Assembly: GCF_000350225.1 (NCBI RefSeq)
Contig: NW_005178993.1
Location: 1 to 64,000 of the forward strand
DNA from: Chondrus crispus
Lineage: Eukaryota; Rhodophyta; Florideophyceae; Gigartinales; Gigartinaceae
Direction: 5' to 3'
DNA: 64,000 bases
Position 1 is the first letter of the stretch. Every line of letters begins with the position of its first letter. Shown here one piece after another: positions 45,055 to 55,977 of the stretch. The notes beneath the pieces are model-generated. The model ran no database searches. It saw only the letters and a program-made list of their open reading frames with translations, and was not told the origin of the DNA. The translations under genes were made by a program, and so were the position numbers.

Positions 45055-45072
45055 TGGTCTCCCGACCTAGAA
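45055..45072 (+). other. A2 primer-binding site
   Basis: TGGTCTCCCGACCTAGAA lies four bases after the LTR. The same 18 nt occur in A1 and in B2. A partial second copy of the LTR-end/primer-site junction (GCACTACAAAAGTGGTCT) lies at 45139-45156. Confidence 0.7.
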
Positions 45073-45109
45073 TTTTTGTCTACTGTGCAGAAGACTCGAC
45101 CTAGAATTT

Positions 45110-47533
45110 TTGTCGACGACAGTCCCGGTCTGGAGACGCACTACAAAAGTGGTCTGGGAACGGACTCTTTTTTTTATTTTCTTTCTGTTTGTAACCTCTT
45201 TGCTGCGTAGGTCCGCTCGTACGAGCGATGTCAACAACGTACCCGGGGACGTCGGTCCCGGGGCGAGCAGAGCCGGATCGGCACGAGCGTCGAGGATCCC
45301 GAGGGGTCCTCGCACCCGGAGCCAGGCCAATACGGCCACGGACCCCGGAGATCAAGGATCCCCTACGGGGATAGCCGCCGACCAGACTGACCTCGACGAG
45401 AAGTTGGAGAAGATGAGCAGCGAAATTCGCGAAGAAGCGAAGAAAAATCTCGAGGCTGAATTAGCCCTCGTCCGGAAGCAACTGGAGTTGCAAGCATCCG
45501 AGTTCCACACCGTTTTGGGAGAGCTATCGGCTCGAGTGGATCTCGTCGAGAAGGAGCGAGGAGATGCGACCGACGGTCTGGAGCCGGAGGTCCTAGCCTC
45601 GTTGAAAATTTCGGTCAAGGACGCGAGGCGCGACGCGAATCAAGCCTTGGAGTCCTTAGGAAAATTCAGAGCAAGCATCGATGACCGATTCGATCGCGCC
45701 GCGCAACGTCTCAAGGACCTTGAGCAGGCCGCGGATCAAGCTCCGCAAGGATCGGACGACGAGCCGCTCCCTTCGGGTAGAGAGGGCGACCGTCGGTCGA
45801 AGAAGGACAAGCCCGCTCGGCAGCGGAGTTCCAAGTCGAAGCCCTCGAAGAAGGACAAGCGACGTACAAGCAAGGGTCACTGTAGTGACGATCCGGAGAA
45901 CCGCGACTCACAGTCGGAGTCGCTTGGTCCCTCCGAAGATGGTAACGGCGGTTCGTCGAACCATTCGGGCGATTCCGAACGCCGTTCAGAAGACGGAAAC
46001 GGAATTTCGTCAAGCAAGAAAATTTCCTCCAGACGAGGCGGAGTCACTTCGTCCGCCTCGCGGAGAGACAAGGACGCGGAGCCCGAAGATGTCGCAACGC
46101 GGCGCGGGCCGCGATGGGAGGAGTTGGAGGAGCTGAATCCGACCAACTACCTCTTCAAGAAATTACTTTTGTACCGAACGTACCGCTTGCGGAACCCACA
46201 GACATATTTGTCAAGTTCCCGGCGGACCGCCGTACGAAAAATCAGGAGAGATATCCCGCCTAAGGTGAAGAAGGACAACACGTTCACAGGTGAGGACGGG
46301 GTCCTTGTGTTGGATTTTTTGGCAAAATTAGTTCAAGAGTTCGATACTCAAGAAATGAACGAGGGGCAAGCGATCCGCTTGTTGCCCGAATTTTTAAGCG
46401 GCATCGCCTTGAGACAGTACACTTCGGTGTCTCAGACGGCCGGGGCCCATCACGGAAAGATATCCGTTTGGCCGGAGGCCGTACGGTGGTTGTTGAGGAG
46501 TTTCGCAACCGACGAGGCGATCCGTCAAGCTGTGCTCGCATTGCGAGAAGTTCAGCAAAGACCGTCTGAAGACGAGATGGAATTTTATATCCGTCTGACG
46601 GACGCAAGCAATCGATGTGGAAATGTATATTCGATGGAAGAACAAATGACGATGTTTATTGAAGGACTCGATTCGAGTATCAAGCCGATGGTATCTCAAT
46701 ACCGGGAAGACAATCGGGACGTTTCATTTTTGAGACTAGTGAATTACGCGAAGGCGCATGGCTCGGCGAGCCGCGCTAAGGACAAGAAGACCAAGAAGGT
46801 CACGATTCAGACGCCGTCGACGTTCAGGGCGGGGAAGAAGCCGAGGGCTTCTTATCCCGGTCGCAAAAGTCACGCCGCCGTCCATTTAGCCGAATCCATT
46901 TCAGCGTCAGATGAGCGCGGTGCGCATGGAAGTAGCGAAAATCACTACGAAGGAGCGTTAGTAGCCGAAGGCGAGTTCATTGAGCCATCGGAGGGCTACG
47001 GACACGAGGACTACGCGGACAGCGGGTCGTCAACTTTACCGACGCCTGCATACACGACGGAGTCGTTTTCAGAGCCCACGGATCCCGTGATGATGTTTCG
47101 GGGGCGCGGCCACACGCCGGCGCCGCGCATTCCGATGGAAGACAAGGGTACGACGTTTCGAAGGCCAGGCTGGATGGGAAGGCCGCAACGCCAAGGAAGG
47201 CCGCCGGCCCGTGGAGGACCTAGGACGCCGTATCCCGTCAAGACGCACGGTCTGGTGTGCTATCATTGCTATGAAAAGGGGCACGCCGCGCCAACGTGCA
47301 TTCTTTCCCTCCGGGAAATGCACCGAGTTTTGGAAAATTATGAGGCGTTGTCTCCGATGGAGAGGTTAGGGATACCACCGACGAGTTACCTGAAGGTCAA
47401 GAATTGGTTCGATTCGCAGACGGCGAGCACGCCGAGTGCTTCAACGCCGAGGTCGAACCAACCCTTCAGAAGGCCCACCGCGGGGCCCGCGCCGTCGGAT
47501 GTGAGAAGGATCCCGCAGCAGCAGGAAAACTAG
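45110..47533 (+). CDS. gag: A2 gag
   Basis: The frame has 807 codons; the true start may be a later Met because the first codons overlap the leader. A hydrophobic stretch (FFIFFLFVTSLL) lies near the start, then coiled-coil-prone sequence (about residues 95-205, rich in E, K, L), a long Ser/Lys/Asp linker, the capsid-like region (about 355-560; LRSFATDEAIRQAVLALRE) and a CCHC knuckle at about 717-730 (CYHCYEKGHAAPTC). It would form virus-like particles and bind element RNA. The pol frame overlaps the end of gag by about 130 nt in the -1 phase, in keeping with the frameshift read-through many Gypsy elements use. The gene looks intact. Confidence 0.85.
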   Translation: MSTTVPVWRRTTKVVWERTLFFIFFLFVTSLLRRSARTSDVNNVPGDVGPGASRAGSARASRIPRGPRTRSQANTATDPGDQGSPTGIAADQTDLDEKLEKMSSEIREEAKKNLEAELALVRKQLELQASEFHTVLGELSARVDLVEKERGDATDGLEPEVLASLKISVKDARRDANQALESLGKFRASIDDRFDRAAQRLKDLEQAADQAPQGSDDEPLPSGREGDRRSKKDKPARQRSSKSKPSKKDKRRTSKGHCSDDPENRDSQSESLGPSEDGNGGSSNHSGDSERRSEDGNGISSSKKISSRRGGVTSSASRRDKDAEPEDVATRRGPRWEELEELNPTNYLFKKLLLYRTYRLRNPQTYLSSSRRTAVRKIRRDIPPKVKKDNTFTGEDGVLVLDFLAKLVQEFDTQEMNEGQAIRLLPEFLSGIALRQYTSVSQTAGAHHGKISVWPEAVRWLLRSFATDEAIRQAVLALREVQQRPSEDEMEFYIRLTDASNRCGNVYSMEEQMTMFIEGLDSSIKPMVSQYREDNRDVSFLRLVNYAKAHGSASRAKDKKTKKVTIQTPSTFRAGKKPRASYPGRKSHAAVHLAESISASDERGAHGSSENHYEGALVAEGEFIEPSEGYGHEDYADSGSSTLPTPAYTTESFSEPTDPVMMFRGRGHTPAPRIPMEDKGTTFRRPGWMGRPQRQGRPPARGGPRTPYPVKTHGLVCYHCYEKGHAAPTCILSLREMHRVLENYEALSPMERLGIPPTSYLKVKNWFDSQTASTPSASTPRSNQPFRRPTAGPAPSDVRRIPQQQEN

Positions 47534-50500
47534 AGAGGGGAATCTCGCATGAGTCGCGAGAGGCACAGAGTCGACGTACTGTTCCCGGGGCTCAGCCCCG
47601 TTCCCCGTCTCTAAAGGAAAAGTCAGGCCTCGAGGAGGAGGGTGTTGGATTGGTGGATAAGCCAAAAGGGCCAGCTCAAGTCAAGAAAATTTTGAGCCGA
47701 GCCCGAGATCATCCGCTGGAAGAAGTTCGAAGACCGTGGTACAGGGTTAAGCGAAGGGAATGTCCCGAGAAGATTTTGGTTCTTGCGCGGAAAAACTACA
47801 AAGTGTACGCGGACATTGGACCAACAGTCGGATTGATGAGCCGGGTGTTGTCTGTTTTAGACACCGGCGCGGGACCAAACCTTGTGCGAAAATCGGAACT
47901 CCCAGCTGGAATGGAATCTCTAGTGTCCTACGGACCGACCCAAGACATCGGCGACGCGAACAATAGGCCACTCCGGACTCTCGGCACAATTAGAATGCCT
48001 GTGAGGCTTGGAAAGTTTGTGGCCGCAGCCGAGTTTATGGTATGCGAAAAACTAGCCGTCCCGCTAATTCTAGGCGCGGACTACTGTGACCGGTTTGTGG
48101 AAGCAATTTATCCAAGGAAGAAAACGGTTGAGTTGGCGGATTTCTCGGAGGTTCTGATAGTTAGACGGTTCTCGACGAGAAGAGGGAAGAAGAATCTCGT
48201 CCCGGGAGAGGACGAGAATGATGGAAAGGTGGAGCGAACTTCCCCTAAGGTAAACGTGGCAAGAGCCACGACTATCGAGCCAGGGACGCAACGCGTCGTG
48301 GAATGCACCTCGAAGAGGGCGGGCTTAGTTGTGGTTCAGCCGTACTAGTCGTTGTACGAAAGGCACGGGTTGACGTGCACGAATGGTGTCGTTCAGGTTG
48401 AGCCTGACAGGCCATTTCGTTTACTCGTTGCGAATTTTAGGACGTACCCTGTCAGGGTGCAAAAAGGCCAAGTGGTGGCAGAATTATTACCGCACCCGAG
48501 AGCCGCGCTCGAGAGCAAAACCACCATTGGTGAAGTTCTGGGAATTCAAGAAAGGAAGAAGGAAAATTTTCCTAATTCCACCAAGACGCCTACGGGCGAG
48601 GCAAGAGGCGAACCGTCGGATCAAGCGCGCAAGGACCAGCAAGGGGAACGGGAGGAAAGGCTCTCCGCGACGGCAACTACGACGCCGGAGTGGCGGATTG
48701 AGCCTCCCCCGCCGGACGTGGAGGAACTCGACCTGAGCCACGTGCCGGACCGGCTGCGCGAGCGGTTCCGTCGGATGTTGAAGAAGTATTCAAGGATGTG
48801 GGATGGGACGCTTGGCGAAATTAATACCACAGTCCATCGGATCGAGTTGATCCCCGAGACTCGTCCCATCGCACAAGCCCCGTATCGGGCCGGGCCTAAA
48901 GCCCGCGAAGTAGAAGATGCAGAGGTGCAGAAGATGTTGGAGGCAGGAGTGATAGAACCAGCGCAGTCAGAATGGGCGTCGCCCGTGTTGCTGATGCCCA
49001 AGCCGGACGGTTCAATGCGTTTTTGCGTAGACTACCGCAGGCTGAACGCGGTGACGGTGAAGGACACGTACCCCTTACCGCGCATGGATGAGCGCCTGGA
49101 CTCGCTTGGTGACACCAAGGTTTTCTCCGCGTTGGACGCGATCTCGGGATATTGGCAGATGCCTATCCCTGAGCGCGACCGCGACAAGACCGCATTTTCG
49201 TGTCACTCAGGACTGTATCGCTTCTCAAGAATGTCCTTCGGGCTAACTAACGCGCTAGCGACGTTTCAGAGAGCAATGGATATCCTGCTCTCTCCGTTCC
49301 GTTGGAAGTGCTGCTTGGTGTATCTGGACGACATAATAATTTTTAGCAAGTCGTGGGAGGAGCACATCGTGCACGTGGATGAGATACTTTCTGTATTGGA
49401 GAAGGCAAGTGTGAAGCTCAAGCTTCGCAAGTGTGAATTTTTCGTCGAAAAGATCAAGTACCTGGGCCATGTAGTTCGGCCAGGTACATTGGAAGTGGAC
49501 GCTGCGCGAACCGTCGCATTGGAACAAGTGAAGTACCCTCAAACGCAGACCCAGCTCAGGAGCTTCTTGGGACTTTGTAATGTCTACCGCAGATTCGTTC
49601 CGCATTATGCGAAAATCGCGCATCCGCTCAATCAACTGTTGAAAAAGAAACAACCGGTCCAGTTGGAAGGATTCGACGAACCGTGCAAGAAAGCTTTTCA
49701 TAAGCTCAAGGACGCCATCTTGGCACCGTCGGTGTTGGCGCTGCCGAAGAAGGACCTACCCTACTCGGTAGATACCGATGCAAGCGACTACCAAATAGGC
49801 GCTGCACTATTTCAAACACACCCGGATGCGCAACGCAAACCCATCGGGTTCTTTTCAAGAACGTTAGCCGCAGCCGAGAAAAACTATTCTGTATCAGAAA
49901 AAGAATGTCTAGCGGTAATTTGGGCCGTACAGACTTTAAGACCATATCTATATGGCGAGCACTTCATTGTGCATACCGACCATGCCTCATTGAGGTGGTT
50001 GATGAACGTAACCGACCCCAGCGGGAGATTAATCCGATGGAGGCTACGCCTCTCGGAATTCGATTTTGAAATCAAGTACAAAAAGGGAAAGGCTAACAGC
50101 CAGGCGGACGCTTTGTCAAGGTTGCGACCCGCAGGAGAAACCGTCGACGAAATCGACGACGAAATCCCATGCTTTATGGCCGAACCGGCCAAGGGTACAG
50201 TGGAGAACGAGGAAAGTTTCGACGCGATAGACGACATCCTCGCTCTTGAGGGGGGGACCGCCCCTGATCGCCTCGATCAATTCCAAGCTGTCACTCCGGA
50301 GGAGCTCATTCGCGAGCAAGCCGTCGACCCCTTCTGCAATCGCATCAAGGAAGAAATGGACGCCGGAAAGGTGAGAACATTCAGCATGGAAACCGAGGAA
50401 CTCGAAGGAACTCTATGCCGTACCGCGGCAGAGTTTGTACAAGTGGTAATACCACAATCGTTAAGGGACCGCGTCCTAGGGTTGAGCCACTACGCAAAAT

Positions 50501-51987
50501 TGGCAGGCCACCCGGGAGGCAGGAAACTTTACAAGACTTTGAGAAGATATTTTTATTGGCCTACGATGGCCCTAGACTGCTATGCAGTCGCGAATAATTG
50601 CGCCGCATGCGCGCGGGAGAGGGTGAAGTTAAGAAGAAACACGAAGGAAATGAAGCTGTTCACGCCCAAAGCTCCGCTGGAATTTGTCGCCATCGACATC
50701 CTCGGCGAGCTAATTACAACTAAACGAGGAAATCGGTACATTCTCGAGATCAGCGATCGATACTCGAAACTGGTACGAACCGTACCGTTGAAGAAGATAT
50801 CAGCTGCGCACATCGCACAAGCCTTCGTTGACCATTGGGTATTCGTGTACGGACCGCCGGTCAAGCTGCTGTCCGACAATGGAACACAGTTCACGGCCCG
50901 GTTCTTTCAGAATGTCTGCCGAATTCTCGGCATACGCAATGTGTTCACGACTACGTACCACCCGCAAGCCAACGGCCAAGTTGAGAGGTTTAACCGCACG
51001 CTGACTTCCGCGTTGCGAACATACGTTGGAGAGCATCCCAAGGACTGGGACCTATTTAGCGACGCTGTGACGTTCGCATACAACACGCAAGTTCATCGAA
51101 CTACGAATATCGCGCCCTTCGAGCTGGTGTTAGCTCGGGCGCCGAGAAGCATTGCGTTACAAGCACAGCCAAGTTTGGAAGGATTTAGCTCGAATCGAGC
51201 GTACTACCTGAAATGCCAGTCGTGGTTGGAAAGCCTGATGAAAGGCGCTGATAGGAGTTTGCGAAAGGAACAAGCCCGGTACAAGCAAAATTTCGACGCA
51301 CGCCTTCGCAAACCGCAATATGAGATCCCGCCGGGGTCCTACGTGTTCCTTCGGAAGGAGCAGGGCACGGCTAGCGAACCGAAACACAAGCTGGCACAAG
51401 TCGCCACAGGACCTTATCAGGTCCGAAGATCGGATCAACATACGGTAGTCATTGCCATTGGCGATCAGGAGGAACGCGTATCGCGAGACAGGGTGGAGTT
51501 AGCCCCAAGCCCGATGGACTATGCGCCGATGACTGGCCTACGGCAAGCGCTACAGTTCCTGGGAGAGCCGGAGCTAAACGAAGAAGGAGAGGTAATGGAG
51601 GACGAGGAACGTCCTCACACTCGTGCGCCTACGACGGGGGACCAGGATAATTTAGTTGGTCGAACGCCGACAACGGAGACACCTTCAGACCTACGCGAGT
51701 TTGGAAAGTCCAGAGAAGAGGATGAGTTGGAAGATCTTCGGAAGGCGGAAGGACAGTTGGACACGCAGGAAGAAGGAACCGAGAGTCAGGAGTATGTGAT
51801 CGACAAGATCGTGGACCACGGCTACGACGAGGAGAAATTAATTCTCAAAGTGAGGTGGTATGGGTATACCATCGAGGACGCAACGTGGGAACCTATTGAG
51901 CAGATCCCCCGCAGCGCGGTAGTCACATATTTCCGAAGGAAAAGGCTACCCTTACCCACGCAAGCGTCGCACGCACAACCGGGATAG
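47404..51987 (+). pseudogene. pol: A2 pol with chromodomain, nearly intact
   Basis: The polyprotein is in Gypsy order. Retropepsin is near 47.85 kb (VLDTGAGPN). Reverse transcriptase spans about 48.9-49.6 kb (FCVDYRRLNAVTV; LVYLDDIIIFS near 49.32 kb). RNase H starts at 49.77 kb (DTDASDYQIGA). Integrase has an HHCC zinc module (GHPGGRKLYKTLRRYFYWP, then CAACARERV) and catalytic D, D and E in AIDILGEL, LLSDNGTQF and QANGQVERFNR. A typical chromodomain at about 51.79-51.94 kb (EYVIDKIVDHGY, then VRWYGYTIEDATWEP) may guide integration to marked chromatin, as in other chromoviruses. About one break is present. Confidence 0.9.
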
Positions 51988-54900
51988 CCATCGTAAATAG
52001 AATTAGTAGGTTAGAGACAACAGAGAGGTCAGAACTTCGAGAAAGGAACACATCTACGGGGTTCGCAGATAAGGAGTTTGAAGGAAAGGAGAGCAAGGCA
52101 GAGAAGCGAGACTGTATCCTTGGATGAGGCATTGAGCCTCTCGGAAAACACACACGCTTCATCACGGTACGCACGAGAAATGACGTTTCGAACGGACGGT
52201 CCGCCCGCGTGGGGGGGATGATGAAATCAAATTATACATACATATGTAAGCGTGTCGACAACAACCCGCTGAACAGGCGACACAAGTGAAGAGTCGATTC
52301 CAGCCATGCTGTGAAATTATAATCAAAAAGCAGGAAAAATTACGGCAGCTGCAGTACGTACGATAAGTGGTGATCGTTTGCCACAGTCGGCGACATAACT
52401 ATTCTAAGTCGCCCTGCAGCCAAGCCCCACCCGGCCTCACACGAAGCCGATCGTCACACTCCCTGCTAACACACTGCCCATGCTCGCCGAGCACGAAGAC
52501 TCGTCCAAAGGGACCACCCTCAGAAGAGCGCAGCTACGAATTCACCCGCGGTGACCGACGTCGACGCTCACAATCGGTCCTATTATCTTTTTTCAGGACG
52601 GTCTACTTAGCACTTACCACCATGATTTCTCTTCAACTCTGTCTTTTCCTTGTTTCTTTTCTTTCCCTCTTTTCTGTTCTGTTTTACTCTATTCTATTTT
52701 ATCTTATTTCTTTTTGTTGTCGCAGGACTCTGGCGACGCGACCGCGTATCGCGGACTTCGATCAACAAGATCCCAAGGCAAATCGATAGACGGACGAGGA
52801 GGAGAAGGAAATTGCACCCGTCAGGAGCCCGAGAGAAGATGGTGCGCAACTACAGATTGATACGACGGCAAATCCCGTCGGGAGCGCCAATCCAAACGAC
52901 CCCCACCTTTCGCATACGCGAAAATTAGTATTCTCGGGGAGAAAGGGGCAACGAAGGACTACAGTTGAAACACATCGACCACGGAGTATTGTTCGTGTTC
53001 TTTACGGACGTGGTTCTTTCAAATGGGGATTACACCGACGATGTCTGTTGCAATGACACAACCTGTACATGAGCAGCATCAAACTTCGTCGAAAGGAGTA
53101 TAATTAATACCAAATCAGCAATTAGGACGCAGAGCTGACGCAGGACACACCCCTAGTGTGTCGGAAGGGTTCGAAAGAAGGAGGGGAAAACGCTCGTTGA
53201 GCTAGAGGGTTTTCTAAAGGGGCAATGTTTTTTTTTGCAACCCCGAAATGATGGCACACACCCAAGTACACACGCGTCCATCGAAGGTGTCACACTTCCC
53301 TGGATCGAGAAGCATTTGTTTGAAAACACATCTCTCTACAAGGGGGGGACTAAAGAAAGAAGGGCCATTCGTCTTGAAGGGAGGTCCTCGCCTCAGCAAA
53401 GACCCGTTGACAATTCTTGTCATAGAAGACAGTCGGTGGCATTGTAAAACATGTGTGGACACTCAACCGTACACGCCTCGTCAATATGACATATGATCTA
53501 CCTTTACCCGTTGCCGCTCACTCGTGTCGCGATACACACCTGCATTGCTAACAACCTCCGCCGTCGTCTGAGGAGAACGAACAGCCCTTCACGAATACGC
53601 TAACAATTGTTTTTACACGAAGGACGCAGTCCTAAGTTCGCTACGGAATCCGCTCCCCGCTTTCTGTTTCTTTTCTTTTTGGTTGCTCCGTTTTCCCTGT
53701 ATATATTGGCTGTGTGATGTCATTTCGCCCACGCTGACGGTCTGCCACGGAGATTAAGGACACGCCACGCGTGCCCCGAACGAAGAAAAAAAATAAGGCC
53801 ATACCCGCCCAGCGGGCAGCGCAAGGGAAGCAAATTAATTGGGAGAGAGGGAACCGAACTGCGACTGCAGGAGTACCCATACGAGGACTTAGTCTGTCAT
53901 CGAGACACGAAGAGAGGGGAACCCGCAGGCCCCCTCGGAGCCACGAGTCATTGCGGTTGACTTACGAATGCGCGCTCCCCGCCAGCAAACGCACGGGGAA
54001 GGTGCGTGCGCACCACCCAAACGCCTTCAAAAATATTTAACAAAAAAAATTAAGGGGAGTTGCAACCGAGATATACAACCCATTTTGTTGGCATGAGCCA
54101 CGGCCGCCGATCCACGACATATTACATTCCACCCGAAGGGCGGAGCTCGACTACGACCCCTCTTCTCGCGCACAAGGTACCAATCATCACTGTGATCGTT
54201 TAATCATGATGATCCCGAGCGTACTTCGAGGAGAATGACATTCAAGGAAACGGGAAAGGATGAAGTCCTACCCACGCGACTGTCGGGAAGTGCATCGAGC
54301 CAGCGCGCGCTGTAATCGCATAGCGAAGAAGTTTCGCCCGTCATTTTGGAGACCGCCGGTACGCTAGGCGAATTCGCCGATGGCCTCGCACACGAGTTGT
54401 TAACTGGTTTTCACGACCTACAGCCTACCCGCGCCGCCCCGGGTCCCTGACGACAGAGCGAGGGGAGCCCGCCCGACAGCAAGGACGAAAACGCCAAGAT
54501 AGGCGAACAGGCGGATGACACTATGTGATAATGAGGTCCCCGTGAACCCCGAACTACCATCTAAATGCACGATCCGAGACAGGATCAAGATGGTTGCTCA
54601 TCGCGATGCGATCAACTAATCGTAATACGTATGACTGGACGTGTACGAGGAACCCTCGTCGCCACCTCAACTAGTTACGAATCGCCGTCAGGACACAATG
54701 AGATCACAGGCAACGACATTGACGTCTCCACACCTATCGCGTCGCGAATCTGAGTCTGCACATATGGGATGATGTCCAAGAGAGAGACGGTAGAATCTAC
54801 GTGTGAATGAACCGAGTTCTTGACACCGCCGGAGTCGGGAGAGCAGAGGTTTCCCCGCGGAGCTTCCGTCGTCGGTTCAATATTTTTTATGGCATGAAAT

Positions 54901-55977
54901 GTGAACAGGGGAAAGGGCTTCCGATCGAGGAACTAAAAAAACGGACAGCAATGAAACGGAAGGTCGCGGAAATGGCGAATGCCACTGAAGACGTACAGGG
55001 GAACTGAGTCGAACCGGCAACTACAACAGAGAAAAATTGTAGGGAGTCATGGTAGCGATGCTCCTTGTCAGAATGACAGTTTTCGAGGGATTAGGAAACC
55101 GAGGGCGGCTCGCCGCGCGAAAAAGAGGAGGGAAGTGAGGAATTTGAAGAGGTAAAAAGGGGAAGACAAAAAGAGGAGGTAAACCACAAAAGAGGAGGAA
55201 AGAAAAACGGACCGCCTCAGAGACTCTAGGGGGGGACCGTATTTCCTTGAGCAGGAATCTCCAAACAGGCAACGGAGCAACTGAAGATGCGATCATTGAC
55301 GACGTCTCGTAGACGGCTGAACAAAAAGGGGGAGGGCGACTAGAAAAATTGTCAGGGACCGCCATGCCCCCGCCTACGGCGAGAAGAGGGTGAACGAAAG
55401 GAGGAAGTCGGAGATGCCGTAAAATACGCACGTTGCCGTCCCCGTTAGGCAGAGTCAGGGCGTAGGAAAAGAGGGAGCAAAGTGGTCAAGGATAAAGAGG
55501 AGGAATTGAAGAGAAGGAAACATAGGGAAATCAGGAAAGGGAAAACTGAAAATGCAACAGAGGAGGAAGTGGGAAATAACAGGAGATGCGCAGGTGGGTT
55601 CTTTTTATCGCCCAAAGGTCGTACGATAAAGGCGCTAGTCGACTATCAGGTGGGCAGGATGGGAAAAGAAGGACAGGTCGCAAGGAAGTGCTGTGGCCGC
55701 CGTCTCAACGAGACTATGCCCCAAGGGATTTTCCCTTTGGAAGGGAGGTGACAAGCCGGGCTAGAACTCGCAAGTCGTCCAGGGACGCCCCCTGGAGAGC
55801 TTCTCCCTCCACACCATGAGCCATGAGAAGGCGATGGTAAACGGCGGCAGCAGAGGTATTTTCTTTGGGAATTGTAGATGATGGAGGGCCCGAGGTAGGG
55901 GCGAGGAGCGGACCCTCAGGTGAAGGGCAAGCCGGACGTGGGGTCGGATCCCCGGCCGACGGTGGGGCTTCCCAAAT
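51988..55977 (+). other. A2 region between pol and the antisense gene
   Basis: Four kilobases without a convincing gene on either strand. Near 52.6-52.73 kb a long pyrimidine tract ends in CAG, like a 3' splice site in element sense. 55.0-55.6 kb is purine-rich on the plus strand (GAGGAGG-type blocks), like the matching part of A3. Noncoding DNA of this size after pol is large for a Gypsy element. Confidence 0.5.

Noticed and set aside
55020-55440. 136-codon minus-strand frame in the purine-rich part of A2
   Set aside because: Low-complexity Phe/Leu/Pro sequence produced by GAGGA-type repeats on the plus strand.
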